From positions 434,001-498,000 of the forward strand of contig CP170191.1 in assembly GCA_042434945.1 (NCBI GenBank): a DNA stretch of 64,000 nucleotides, given 5' to 3'. Made by a program: the position numbers and the translations under genes. How positions within the stretch are numbered: position 1 is the first letter of the stretch; each line of letters begins with the position of its first letter. The notes under the pieces were generated by a model. That model was not told where the DNA came from and did no database searches. It saw only the letters and a list, made by a program, of their open reading frames with translations. The DNA comes from Escherichia hormaechei_A. GTDB taxonomy: Bacteria; Pseudomonadota; Gammaproteobacteria; Enterobacterales; Enterobacteriaceae. This document shows positions 43,138 through 52,732 of this stretch, in pieces.

Positions 43138-44457
43138 ATGACCCATCAATTAAGATCGCGCGATATCATCGCTCTGGGCTTTATGACATTTGCGTTGTTC
43201 GTCGGCGCAGGTAACATTATTTTCCCTCCAATGGTCGGCTTACAGGCAGGCGAACACGTCTGGACTGCGGCATTCGGCTTCCTCATTACTGCCGTTGGCC
43301 TGCCGGTATTAACGGTAGTGGCGCTGGCAAAAGTTGGCGGCGGTGTTGACAGCCTCAGCACGCCAATCGGTAAAGTCGCTGGCGTACTGCTGGCAACGGT
43401 TTGTTACCTAGCGGTGGGGCCGCTTTTCGCTACGCCGCGTACAGCTACCGTTTCTTTTGAAGTGGGGATTGCGCCGCTGACGGGTGATTCCGCGCTGCCG
43501 CTGTTTATCTACAGCCTGGTCTATTTCGCTATCGTTATTCTGGTTTCGCTCTATCCGGGCAAGCTGCTGGATACCGTGGGCAACTTCCTTGCGCCGCTGA
43601 AAATTATCGCGCTGGTCATCCTGTCTGTTGCCGCGATTGTCTGGCCGGCGGGTTCTATCAGCACGGCGACTGAGGCTTATCAAAACGCTGCGTTTTCTAA
43701 CGGCTTCGTTAACGGCTATCTGACCATGGATACGCTGGGCGCAATGGTGTTTGGTATCGTTATTGTTAACGCGGCGCGTTCTCGTGGCGTTACCGAAGCG
43801 CGTCTGCTGACCCGTTATACCGTCTGGGCTGGCCTGATGGCGGGTGTTGGTCTGACTCTGCTGTACCTGGCGCTGTTCCGTCTGGGGTCAGACAGCGCGT
43901 CGCTGGTCGATCAGTCTGCAAACGGCGCTGCTATTCTGCATGCTTACGTTCAGCACACCTTTGGCGGCGGCGGTAGCTTCCTGCTGGCGGCGTTAATCTT
44001 CATCGCCTGCCTGGTAACGGCAGTTGGCCTTACCTGTGCTTGTGCAGAATTCTTTGCCCAGTACGTACCGCTCTCTTATCGTACGCTGGTGTTTATCCTC
44101 GGCGGCTTCTCGATGGTGGTTTCTAACCTCGGCTTAAGCCAGCTGATCCAGATCTCCGTACCGGTGCTGACCGCTATTTATCCGCCGTGTATCGCACTGG
44201 TTGTATTAAGTTTTACACGCTCATGGTGGCATAATTCGTCCCGCGTGATTGCTCCGCCGATGTTTATCAGCCTGCTTTTTGGTATTCTCGACGGGATCAA
44301 AGCATCTGCATTCAGCGATATCTTACCGTCCTGGGCGCAGCGTTTACCGCTGGCCGAACAAGGTCTGGCGTGGTTAATGCCAACAGTGGTGATGGTGGTT
44401 CTGGCCATTATCTGGGATCGCGCGGCAGGTCGTCAGGTGACCTCCAGCGCTCACTAA
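43138..44457 (+). CDS. brnQ: Branched-chain amino acid transporter BrnQ (LIV-II)
   Basis: 439 residues with about twelve hydrophobic segments; the N-terminal signature (FALFVGAGNIIFPPMVGLQ) is that of LIVCS transporters. Imports leucine, isoleucine and valine with cations across the inner membrane. Followed by a strong terminator and then proY, as in E. coli. Confidence 0.96.
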   Translation: MTHQLRSRDIIALGFMTFALFVGAGNIIFPPMVGLQAGEHVWTAAFGFLITAVGLPVLTVVALAKVGGGVDSLSTPIGKVAGVLLATVCYLAVGPLFATPRTATVSFEVGIAPLTGDSALPLFIYSLVYFAIVILVSLYPGKLLDTVGNFLAPLKIIALVILSVAAIVWPAGSISTATEAYQNAAFSNGFVNGYLTMDTLGAMVFGIVIVNAARSRGVTEARLLTRYTVWAGLMAGVGLTLLYLALFRLGSDSASLVDQSANGAAILHAYVQHTFGGGGSFLLAALIFIACLVTAVGLTCACAEFFAQYVPLSYRTLVFILGGFSMVVSNLGLSQLIQISVPVLTAIYPPCIALVVLSFTRSWWHNSSRVIAPPMFISLLFGILDGIKASAFSDILPSWAQRLPLAEQGLAWLMPTVVMVVLAIIWDRAAGRQVTSSAH

Positions 44458-44477
44458 ATCACTGAACATTTGTTTTA

Positions 44478-44509
44478 ACCACGGGGCTGCGATGCCCCGT
44501 GGTTTTTTA
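44478..44509 (+). terminator. brnQ terminator
   Basis: Stem accacggggc / gccccgtggt with a 6-base loop and a T6 tail, 20 bases after the brnQ stop. Confidence 0.85.
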
Positions 44510-44532
44510 TTGTGTTGATGGGTTAGGAATTG

Positions 44533-45906
44533 ATGGAAAGTAAGAACAAGCTAAAGCGTGGGCTAAGTACCCGCCACATACGCTTTATGGCACTGGGTTC
44601 AGCAATTGGCACCGGGCTGTTTTACGGTTCGGCAGACGCCATCAAAATGGCCGGTCCGAGCGTGTTGTTGGCCTATATTATCGGTGGTATCGCGGCGTAT
44701 ATCATTATGCGTGCGCTGGGGGAAATGTCGGTACATAACCCGGCCGCCAGCTCTTTCTCGCGTTATGCGCAGGAAAACCTCGGCCCGCTGGCAGGTTACA
44801 TTACCGGCTGGACCTACTGCTTTGAAATCCTTATTGTCGCCATCGCCGATGTGACCGCTTTTGGTATCTATATGGGTGTCTGGTTCCCGACGGTGCCGCA
44901 CTGGATTTGGGTACTGAGCGTGGTGCTGATCATTTGCGCCGTAAACCTGATGAGCGTGAAGGTATTCGGTGAGCTGGAATTCTGGTTCTCGTTCTTTAAA
45001 GTCGCCACCATCATCATCATGATTGTCGCCGGTTTCGGCATCATCATCTGGGGGATTGGCAACGGCGGGCAACCGACCGGTATTCATAACCTGTGGAGCA
45101 ACGGCGGCTTCTTCAGTAACGGCTGGCTTGGCATGGTAATGTCGTTGCAAATGGTGATGTTTGCTTACGGTGGGATCGAAATTATCGGGATTACCGCCGG
45201 TGAAGCGAAAGATCCTGAGAAATCGATACCGCGTGCGATTAACTCCGTGCCGATGCGTATTCTGGTGTTCTACGTCGGTACGCTGTTCGTCATTATGTCT
45301 ATCTACCCGTGGAATCAGGTTGGCACTGCCGGTAGCCCGTTCGTGCTGACGTTCCAGCATATGGGCATTACCTTTGCCGCCAGCATTCTTAACTTTGTTG
45401 TGCTGACTGCTTCGCTGTCGGCAATTAACAGTGATGTATTTGGCGTAGGCCGTATGCTCCACGGTATGGCAGAGCAGGGCAGCGCGCCGAAAATTTTCAG
45501 CAAAACGTCGCGTCGCGGTATTCCGTGGGTTACGGTGCTGGTGATGACTACCGCGCTGCTGTTTGCGGTGTATCTGAACTACATCATGCCGGAAAACGTC
45601 TTCCTGGTGATCGCTTCGCTGGCAACCTTCGCCACGGTGTGGGTGTGGATTATGATCCTGCTGTCGCAAATTGCCTTCCGTCGCCGTTTGCCGCCAGAAG
45701 AAGTTAAGGCGCTGAAATTTAAAGTGCCGGGTGGGGTAGCAACGACCATCGGCGGGCTGATTTTCCTGCTCTTTATTATCGGGTTGATTGGTTATCACCC
45801 GGATACGCGTATCTCGCTGTATGTCGGTTTCGCGTGGATTGTTGTGCTGTTGATTGGCTGGATGTTTAAACGCCGCCACGATCGTCAGCTGGCTGAAAAC
45901 CAGTAA
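44533..45906 (+). CDS. proY: Proline-specific permease ProY (APC family)
   Basis: 457 residues from ATG 44533 (MESKNKLKRGL). Twelve hydrophobic segments and the amino-acid permease signature (HIRFMALGSAIGTGLFYGSA; GEMSVHNPAASSFSRYAQ). Classified as a cryptic proline transporter in Salmonella. The weak ribosome region (TTAGGAATTG) fits low expression. Confidence 0.93.
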   Translation: MESKNKLKRGLSTRHIRFMALGSAIGTGLFYGSADAIKMAGPSVLLAYIIGGIAAYIIMRALGEMSVHNPAASSFSRYAQENLGPLAGYITGWTYCFEILIVAIADVTAFGIYMGVWFPTVPHWIWVLSVVLIICAVNLMSVKVFGELEFWFSFFKVATIIIMIVAGFGIIIWGIGNGGQPTGIHNLWSNGGFFSNGWLGMVMSLQMVMFAYGGIEIIGITAGEAKDPEKSIPRAINSVPMRILVFYVGTLFVIMSIYPWNQVGTAGSPFVLTFQHMGITFAASILNFVVLTASLSAINSDVFGVGRMLHGMAEQGSAPKIFSKTSRRGIPWVTVLVMTTALLFAVYLNYIMPENVFLVIASLATFATVWVWIMILLSQIAFRRRLPPEEVKALKFKVPGGVATTIGGLIFLLFIIGLIGYHPDTRISLYVGFAWIVVLLIGWMFKRRHDRQLAENQ

Positions 45907-45975
45907 TCCTTGCGTTCTGTAAGCCGGTTCAGGAGGAAATCCTGATCCGGCTATTCCGAAAGTTATCCGCCCCCG

Positions 45976-45987
45976 TCCTCCTCCCCC
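45976..45987 (-). promoter_or_regulatory. Candidate MalT box upstream of malZ
   Basis: Minus-strand GGGGGAGGAGGA resembles the MalT consensus GGGGA(T/G)GAGG. It stands about 80 bases before the malZ start. malZ is a MalT-regulated gene in E. coli. MalT usually needs two or more boxes; the second could not be placed firmly. Confidence 0.45.
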
Positions 45988-46064
45988 AAATATCCTTCAG
46001 ATGATGAGTGATCCTGCATTAGGCTATGGCAAGGTGATCAGATTTTCATCACAGGGGAATTATG

Positions 46065-47876
46065 ATGTTAAATGCATGGCACCTGCCGGTGCCCCCATTT
46101 GTTAAACAAAGCAAAGATCAACTGCTCATTACACTGTGGCTGACGGGCGAAGACCCACCGCAGCGCATTATGCTGCGTACAGAACACGATAACGAAGAAA
46201 TGTCAGTACCGATGCATAAGCAGCGCAGTCAGCCGCAGCCTGGCGTCACCGCATGGCGTGCGGCGATTGATCTCTCCAGCGGACAACCCCGGCGGCGTTA
46301 CAGTTTCAAACTGCTGTGGCACGATCGCCAGCGTTGGTTTACACCGCAGGGCTTCAGCCGAATGCCGCCGGCACGACTGGAGCAGTTTGCCGTCGATGTA
46401 CCGGATATCGGCCCACAATGGGCTGCGGATCAGATTTTTTATCAGATCTTCCCTGATCGTTTTGCGCGTAGTCTTCCTCGTGAAGCTGAACAGGATCATG
46501 TCTATTACCATCATGCAGCCGGACAAGAGATCATCTTGCGTGACTGGGATGAACCGGTCACGGCGCAGGCGGGCGGATCAACGTTCTATGGCGGCGATCT
46601 GGACGGGATAAGCGAAAAACTGCCGTATCTGAAAAAGCTTGGCGTGACAGCGCTGTATCTCAATCCGGTGTTTAAAGCTCCCAGCGTACATAAATACGAT
46701 ACCGAGGATTATCGCCATGTCGATCCGCAGTTTGGCGGTGATGGGGCGTTGCTGCGTTTGCGACACAATACGCAGCAGCTGGGAATGCGGCTGGTGCTGG
46801 ACGGCGTGTTTAACCACAGTGGCGATTCCCATGCCTGGTTTGACAGGCATAATCGTGGCACGGGTGGTGCTTGTCACAACCCCGAATCGCCCTGGCGCGA
46901 CTGGTACTCGTTTAGTGATGATGGCACGGCGCTCGACTGGCTTGGCTATGCCAGCTTGCCGAAGCTGGATTATCAGTCGGAAAGTCTGGTGAATGAAATT
47001 TATCGCGGGGAAGACAGTATTGTCCGCCACTGGCTGAAAGCGCCGTGGAATATGGACGGCTGGCGGCTGGATGTGGTGCATATGCTGGGGGAGGCGGGTG
47101 GGGCGCGCAATAATATGCAGCACGTTGCCGGGATCACCGAAGCGGCGAAAGAAACCCAGCCGGAAGCGTATATTGTCGGCGAACATTTTGGCGATGCACG
47201 GCAATGGTTACAGGCCGATGTGGAAGATGCCGCCATGAACTATCGTGGCTTCACATTCCCGTTGTGGGGATTTCTTGCCAATACCGATATCTCTTACGAT
47301 CCGCAGCAAATTGATGCCCAAACCTGTATGGCCTGGATGGATAATTACCGCGCAGGGCTTTCTCATCAACAACAATTACGTATGTTTAATCAGCTCGACA
47401 GCCACGATACTGCGCGATTTAAAACGCTGCTCGGTCGGGATATTGCGCGCCTGCCGCTGGCGGTGGTCTGGCTGTTCACCTGGCCGGGCGTACCCTGCAT
47501 CTACTATGGCGATGAAGTGGGGCTGGAGGGGAATAACGATCCGTTCTGCCGTAAAACCTTCCCGTGGGAGAGTGAAAAACAGGATCAGGATCTGCTCAGC
47601 CTGTACCAGCGTATGGCGACGCTGCGCAGGCAGAGTCAGGCCCTGCGCTACGGGGGCTGTCAGGTGATGTACGCCCACGATAACGTAGTGGTGTTTGTCC
47701 GCGTCTATAACCAGCAGCGCGTGCTGGTGGCGATCAACCGGGGCGAGGCGTGTGAAGTGGTGCTGGAAGATTCACCGCTGCTGAAAACGTGGAAGATCAA
47801 AGAGGGTAAAGCGACGTTCCAGGAGAGCGTGCTCACGCTGCCCGCGATCTCCGCTGCGGTCTGGTTCGGCAGCTAA
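46065..47876 (+). CDS. malZ: Maltodextrin glucosidase MalZ (GH13)
   Basis: 603 residues from ATG 46065; the ATG one codon earlier is too close to the AGGGGA site. GH13 motifs: DGVFNHSG, GWRLDVVH (nucleophile Asp), EHFGD (acid Glu) and LDSHDTARF. It releases glucose from the reducing end of maltodextrins in the cytoplasm. The first 480 or so residues read like E. coli MalZ, but from GLEGNNDPF onward the sequence differs strongly from E. coli (YQRMATLRRQSQALRY; VLTLPAISAAVWFGS), with a visible rise in G+C near 47520. Confidence 0.95.
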   Translation: MLNAWHLPVPPFVKQSKDQLLITLWLTGEDPPQRIMLRTEHDNEEMSVPMHKQRSQPQPGVTAWRAAIDLSSGQPRRRYSFKLLWHDRQRWFTPQGFSRMPPARLEQFAVDVPDIGPQWAADQIFYQIFPDRFARSLPREAEQDHVYYHHAAGQEIILRDWDEPVTAQAGGSTFYGGDLDGISEKLPYLKKLGVTALYLNPVFKAPSVHKYDTEDYRHVDPQFGGDGALLRLRHNTQQLGMRLVLDGVFNHSGDSHAWFDRHNRGTGGACHNPESPWRDWYSFSDDGTALDWLGYASLPKLDYQSESLVNEIYRGEDSIVRHWLKAPWNMDGWRLDVVHMLGEAGGARNNMQHVAGITEAAKETQPEAYIVGEHFGDARQWLQADVEDAAMNYRGFTFPLWGFLANTDISYDPQQIDAQTCMAWMDNYRAGLSHQQQLRMFNQLDSHDTARFKTLLGRDIARLPLAVVWLFTWPGVPCIYYGDEVGLEGNNDPFCRKTFPWESEKQDQDLLSLYQRMATLRRQSQALRYGGCQVMYAHDNVVVFVRVYNQQRVLVAINRGEACEVVLEDSPLLKTWKIKEGKATFQESVLTLPAISAAVWFGS

Positions 47877-47967
47877 GCGCAGGCAGAATGGTTTTCACCT
47901 TTTAAGATGGCGCAAATGCAACGATTTGTGTCAATCTTAGCGGATCGTTTACGGTGAAGGTGGAAAC

Positions 47968-50577
47968 ATGGACGAGCTTTACATCCTTGGCTGTTTGTTC
48001 CTGGTTTTTGCGCTGGTCGTGGCACCCGTGCTCGCGGTGATAGGTTTTAACCGAAGCACGGCGGCGCGGCAGGAGATCGCCCGGCTTCGCCAGCGCATTG
48101 AGGCGCTTGAGCAGCGCGGTGTCACTGAGAAAGCGCCGGAGCCGGTGCAGACCGCCGCGCCGGTGGAGACGCCAGCGTCGGTGGCAGAAGCCGTTACCGC
48201 ACCTGTCGATCCCTGGCGTCCCGAACCGCCCGTCACTGAAGCAGAACCAGCGCTTGTACCGGCGGCAAAACGGCCTTCCGCCTTTGGCGGCATCCTGTCC
48301 TCGCTGACGCGCTGGTTTATGCAGGGCAATCCGCTGGCAAAACTGGGGATTGTACTGCTCTTCCTCGGCCTCTCTTTCCTGCTGCGCTATACCGTTGAAC
48401 ATTCACTGTTTCCGCTTGAGCTGCGTCTTGCCGCCACGGCGCTGTTTGCCATGGTTCTGCTGGCCGTTGGATGGCGGCTGCGGCACAGGCAGCGGATCTA
48501 CGCGCTGATCCTCCAGGGCGGGGCGACCGGCGTGCTTTATCTAACCGTCTTTGGCGCATTCCGGCTGTGGCAAATGCTGCCGATGACGCTGGCGTTTGCG
48601 CTGCTGGTGGTGATTTGCGCGGCGAGCGTCGGGCTGGCCGTGCTGCAAAAGGCGCTGAGCCTTGCCATGCTGGCGAGCCTCGGCGGATACCTTGCGCCGC
48701 TGCTGTTGTCTACCGGAGGCGGCAGCGTTGTGGCGCTGTTCTCCTTCTATCTCCTGCTTTCCATCGGCATTCTCGCCATCAGCATCTGGCAGCACTGGCG
48801 CGAGCTCAACCTGCTCGGGCTGCTCTTCACGTTTGGCGTTGGCGGGGTATGGGGGCTGAGCGACTACCAGCCTGAAGACTATGCTATCTGTCAGCTGTTC
48901 CTGATTGCCAATACGCTTATTTTTGGCGTGTTTAGCGTGGCGCTGTCGCTGCGGGCGCAGGAAAAAGGCAAACAGATTATTGACGGCGCACTGCTGTTTG
49001 CTCCGCCGCTGATTGGTTTTGGGATGCAGTATGGCATGACGTCTCACTGGACGTACGGCCCGGCGCTCAGCGCGCTGGGCTATGGTGCGTTTTATCTCTC
49101 ACTGGCGTTTCTCGCACTGCGACGCTATCCGTCTGTCGGGCGGCCACTGGTTATGGCGGCGCTGGCGATCGGCGGCGGGTTTGCCACGCTTGCCATACCG
49201 CTGGCGCTTTCAGCGCGCTGGACGGCGATGGCCTGGGCGCTGGAAGGGCTGGGTATTCTCTGGCTGGGCGTGCAACAGCAGCAGCGGCGCATGAGCTATA
49301 GCGGGACGGCGCTGCTGGTGCTGGCGCTCGGCAGCGCGATATGGGCGCAAATGGACGGCGTCACCTCGTTGAGCCTGCTGCTTATTTTCGCAGTGCTCAG
49401 TCTTTGCTGGCTGGCTGCGGCCTGGCTGTGGCAGAAAATCGCACAGCCGGGCAGTTGGGCATTGCTGGCCGGTGGGCTGCTGTTCTGGTTAGTGGCGCTG
49501 CTGGGCGCGTCGCAGCTGTTCCTGAAGCAGGAGTTATCGGTTCTGGAAGGCGTAATGGCGCTGACGGCGGCGTCGGCCTGGGGATGGCGGCAGGCTGCCG
49601 CTCGTCTGGCGTGGCGGGAGCTGGATGCCAGCAAATGGCTGCTGTGGCCGGTGATGCTGCTGATGGTGCTGTATCAAATCTGGCAACAGCAAATCCTGGT
49701 GGCCGGCTGGGCAAATCTGGCCTGGGCTATTGCGCTGCCTGCCGCCCTGATGCTGCTGCGGCGCGACGAAGATAAACTTCTGCCGCGCATCTCAATGGGA
49801 CTGCATCTGTCGCTGGTGTGGATGATTTTACTCGCCATAGCCGCCGAGCTTTACTGGTTTGCCCGCTCCCTGCCGTGGGGCATGGCGGCCTGGGGAAGCG
49901 GCATTGCGATGGCTGTTGGCGGTGGGGTGATTATGGCGCTCTCCGCGGCCGTACGGCGTCGCGGGTGGCCGTTCCGGGTATGGCCTGCGCTCTACGCCTG
50001 CCTTGCCGCGATCCCTGTGGTTGTGGCGCTGGTGGTATTGCTGGTCGTGACCAATTTGCAGGACGGTGTGGTCTATCAACAGACATGGCTGCCGCTGGTG
50101 AACCCGCTTGAGGAAGGGGCGGCGTTCGCGCTGCTGGGGCTGGTGGTGTTTTATCGGGAAGTGGATCGCTACTATCCGGCATCGCTTGCGCAGTCCCGTC
50201 CGTGGCCCGCCGTTGTGCTGATGGCCCTGGGTTTCTGGTGGCTTAACGGCGCATTGCTGCGCGCGCTGGCGTGGTACGGCGAGGTGGCCTGGAATTGGGA
50301 GTCGTTGTGGCATTCGCGGCTTATCCAGACCACCTTTGCCCTGTTCTGGATGTTGTGCGCGCTGGTGGTCATGATCCGCGCCACCCGTCACGCCTCCCGT
50401 CAGCAGTGGCTTGGCGGTGCGGCGCTACTGGGGGTGGTCATGCTCAAACTGATGCTGGTGGACAGCGCGGGCGGTGGCGGCCTGGCGCGCGCCGTCGCGT
50501 TTATTGGCGTGGCGATCCTGGTCCTGATTGTGGGCTATTTCTCGCCGCTACCGCCTAAAGCAGGAGAAGAAAAATGA
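47968..50577 (+). CDS. DUF2339 family large membrane protein
   Basis: 869 residues. After an N-terminal helix and a short coiled region (ARLRQRIEALEQRG) comes a Pro/Ala/Glu-rich linker (about 55-110), then roughly two dozen hydrophobic helices to the C-terminus (AKLGIVLLFLGLSFLLRYTV starts the first). This is the pattern of DUF2339 predicted membrane proteins; function unknown. It overlaps the next gene by four bases (ATGA), so the two are coupled. Both are absent from E. coli K-12 at this site. Composition is GC-rich, like the native parts of the window. Confidence 0.8.
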   Translation: MDELYILGCLFLVFALVVAPVLAVIGFNRSTAARQEIARLRQRIEALEQRGVTEKAPEPVQTAAPVETPASVAEAVTAPVDPWRPEPPVTEAEPALVPAAKRPSAFGGILSSLTRWFMQGNPLAKLGIVLLFLGLSFLLRYTVEHSLFPLELRLAATALFAMVLLAVGWRLRHRQRIYALILQGGATGVLYLTVFGAFRLWQMLPMTLAFALLVVICAASVGLAVLQKALSLAMLASLGGYLAPLLLSTGGGSVVALFSFYLLLSIGILAISIWQHWRELNLLGLLFTFGVGGVWGLSDYQPEDYAICQLFLIANTLIFGVFSVALSLRAQEKGKQIIDGALLFAPPLIGFGMQYGMTSHWTYGPALSALGYGAFYLSLAFLALRRYPSVGRPLVMAALAIGGGFATLAIPLALSARWTAMAWALEGLGILWLGVQQQQRRMSYSGTALLVLALGSAIWAQMDGVTSLSLLLIFAVLSLCWLAAAWLWQKIAQPGSWALLAGGLLFWLVALLGASQLFLKQELSVLEGVMALTAASAWGWRQAAARLAWRELDASKWLLWPVMLLMVLYQIWQQQILVAGWANLAWAIALPAALMLLRRDEDKLLPRISMGLHLSLVWMILLAIAAELYWFARSLPWGMAAWGSGIAMAVGGGVIMALSAAVRRRGWPFRVWPALYACLAAIPVVVALVVLLVVTNLQDGVVYQQTWLPLVNPLEEGAAFALLGLVVFYREVDRYYPASLAQSRPWPAVVLMALGFWWLNGALLRALAWYGEVAWNWESLWHSRLIQTTFALFWMLCALVVMIRATRHASRQQWLGGAALLGVVMLKLMLVDSAGGGGLARAVAFIGVAILVLIVGYFSPLPPKAGEEK

Positions 50578-51953
50578 AATGGATGAACGCGGTTGTTTGT
50601 GCGGCACTGCTGGCCGGGGCCGGTCCGGCATTCAGCGAGGGCGCGCCAGCGGAATCCCCGCGGGATTATGCCTATGGCCTGTCCCTTGATACCTCTGCCT
50701 CTTCGCCGTGGTATCGGGTCATGCTGCCGCTGGCGGTTTATCAGCAGAGCACATCGCCCGATCTGCGCGACGTGCGCGTGTTTAATCAGTCGGGCGAGCC
50801 GGTACCGTTCAGCCTGGTTACCACGACGCGTCCGCAGCCGGCACCGACCACCACGGCGCTGCGCCTCTTTGCGCTTAACGCCTCGCCGGGCGGAGAAGAG
50901 GACAGCGGTGATAAAATTATGCTACGGGCCAGAAACGGCGTGGAAATTGTGCTGGAAGGGCAACACGCGGCGGCTGCCGGACAGCACTATCTGCTGACCC
51001 TGCCGGAAAACGCGACGGAGGTTCCGCTCTCTCAGCTCCAGCTTTTCTGGGACACGCCGCAGGGCTCGTGGCAGGGGACGGCATCGGTCTATTACAGCGA
51101 GGATCTGAAAAACTGGTATACCCTGCGCGAAGAGATGCCCCTGCTGGAAGTAATGAGTGGACAGGATCGCCTGAAGCTCGACCGCATCGATACCGATCTG
51201 GTGTTATCGCCTGAGGCGAATCGTTATCTGCTGCTGGTGCTGAACACGGGGCGTTCTGCCCTGACGTTAACCGGCGTCAACGCGATTAACGCGACTGAAC
51301 AGCCGGAATCTGAGCACATTAGCCTGGCGGGAGAGGGGGAGCGGTTATCCGAAAGCGAAGCCGTGTGGCGCTGGAAACATCCGCAGCCTCTGAGTGCGAT
51401 CGGCTTCATGCTGAATGGCGACGGCGTTCTCCCGGCAGAAATAGCCTGGCGGGAGGCGGATAAGGATCGGTGGCATACGCTGAAAAAAGAGGTGATCTAC
51501 CAGCTCGGCGGCAAAACGTCTGAACCTGTTCCGCTTCCTGGCGGGCTGGTCGAGGCGGTAAAAATTAAGACCCTCAATGCGCGACTGCCTGAGAATCTGC
51601 CTGGCGTGACCGGGCAACGCGTGCGCTACGATCTGGTGTTTAACGCGCAGGGGAAGGGGCCGTACCTTCTCGCGTGGGGGAACGGGGCTGCGAAACCGGC
51701 GAGCGTGGAGACGGATATGCTGATCCCGACCGAACTGCGTAAAACCTACGATCTGGCAGCCCTGCCGATGGCGGATACGCTGGAACCTGTCCCGCTGGGT
51801 GGCGAGGCGCGTTTAACCGCGACGTCTGCGGCTGAGCAGGAAAGCAGAATGAAAACGCTGATGGTCTGGGGCGTACTGATTGCGGGGGTGATGGTGCTTG
51901 CGGGTATGGCATGGCGCATCTGGCGCGAGGTAAAAAAAGACGGCGCAGCATAA
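50574..51953 (+). CDS. DUF3999 family periplasmic-domain membrane protein
   Basis: 459 residues with a Sec signal peptide (about 1-22, ending AFS), a large beta-rich periplasmic region (about 25-425; WYRVMLPLAVYQQS; RDVRVFNQSGEPVPFSLV) and one C-terminal helix (VWGVLIAGVMVLAGMAWRI) with a short basic tail. It fits DUF3999, which typically accompanies DUF2339 genes. The layout suggests a membrane complex with an external sensing or polysaccharide-binding module; this is inference. Confidence 0.78.
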   Translation: MKWMNAVVCAALLAGAGPAFSEGAPAESPRDYAYGLSLDTSASSPWYRVMLPLAVYQQSTSPDLRDVRVFNQSGEPVPFSLVTTTRPQPAPTTTALRLFALNASPGGEEDSGDKIMLRARNGVEIVLEGQHAAAAGQHYLLTLPENATEVPLSQLQLFWDTPQGSWQGTASVYYSEDLKNWYTLREEMPLLEVMSGQDRLKLDRIDTDLVLSPEANRYLLLVLNTGRSALTLTGVNAINATEQPESEHISLAGEGERLSESEAVWRWKHPQPLSAIGFMLNGDGVLPAEIAWREADKDRWHTLKKEVIYQLGGKTSEPVPLPGGLVEAVKIKTLNARLPENLPGVTGQRVRYDLVFNAQGKGPYLLAWGNGAAKPASVETDMLIPTELRKTYDLAALPMADTLEPVPLGGEARLTATSAAEQESRMKTLMVWGVLIAGVMVLAGMAWRIWREVKKDGAA

Positions 51954-51958
51954 GCCAT

Positions 51959-51987
51959 AAAAAAACCCGCGTATTCGCGGGTTTTTT
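51959..51987. terminator. Bidirectional terminator between the DUF3999 gene and tsaA
   Basis: Palindrome aaaaaacccgcg / cgcgggtttttt with a tatt loop lies between two convergent stops, giving a T run in both directions. Confidence 0.88.
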
Positions 51988-52002
51988 GGTAAACCGTGCC
52001 GA

Positions 52003-52605
52003 TTACAGGCTGGATACGTTCTCAGACAGGTATTTAGCTACGCCGTCTGGGGAAGCCGCCATACCTTCTTTACCTTTTTCCCACTGAGCCGGGCACACTT
52101 CACCGTGCTCTTCGTGGAACTGGAGCGCGTCAACCATGCGCAGCATTTCGTCGATGTTACGACCCAGCGGCAGATCGTTCACAACCTGGTGACGAACGAT
52201 GCCGTTCGCGTCGATCAGGAAAGAACCACGCAGTGCAACGCCAGCGTCCGGATGTTCGATACCGTAAGCCTGCTGGATTTCGCGTTTGATGTCCGCAACC
52301 ATCGCGTATTTCACTGCACCGATGCCGCCGTTTTCGACAGGGGTGTTACGCCATGCGTTGTGTACAAATTCAGAGTCGAAGGAGACGCCAACCACTTCCA
52401 CGCCACGCTTCTGGAATTCTTCGTAACGTTTGTCGAACGCGATCAGCTCAGAAGGGCAAACGAAAGTGAAGTCCATTGGCCAGAAGAACAGAACGGTCGC
52501 TTTACCGTTGGTGTGCTGTTTGAAGTTGAAGTTTTCAACGATTTCACCATTGCCCAGAACGGCGGCAGCTGTAAAATCCGGAGCCGGACGAGTTACCAGA
52601 ACCAT
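52003..52605 (-). CDS. tsaA: Typical 2-Cys peroxiredoxin, TsaA-type
   Basis: 200 residues. Peroxidatic cysteine in FTFVCPSELIAF (about 51) and resolving cysteine in HGEVCPAQWEKG (about 170); the arginine region RGSFLIDANGIVRH is present. Reduces hydrogen peroxide and alkyl hydroperoxides in the cytoplasm. Salmonella has the same gene (tsaA) between malZ and acpH, E. coli K-12 does not. Distinct from ahpC, whose locus is elsewhere. Confidence 0.88.
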   Translation of the reverse strand: MVLVTRPAPDFTAAAVLGNGEIVENFNFKQHTNGKATVLFFWPMDFTFVCPSELIAFDKRYEEFQKRGVEVVGVSFDSEFVHNAWRNTPVENGGIGAVKYAMVADIKREIQQAYGIEHPDAGVALRGSFLIDANGIVRHQVVNDLPLGRNIDEMLRMVDALQFHEEHGEVCPAQWEKGKEGMAASPDGVAKYLSENVSSL

Positions 52606-52732
52606 ATGATTCTCCTGTAGATACTAAGGTTATTTGGAACGCAACGCGGGCCAGTATAGAGGCAGTACGGGAATAAGACAAAGAGGTGGTAACAATCGTT
52701 CCACCAGCTTTTACCTATCAATCGAACCGACT

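Noticed and set aside
44599..45879. 426-codon open frame antisense to proY
   Set aside because: Translation is low-complexity and polar (His/Asn/Arg-rich), the mirror of a membrane protein; proY itself is certain.
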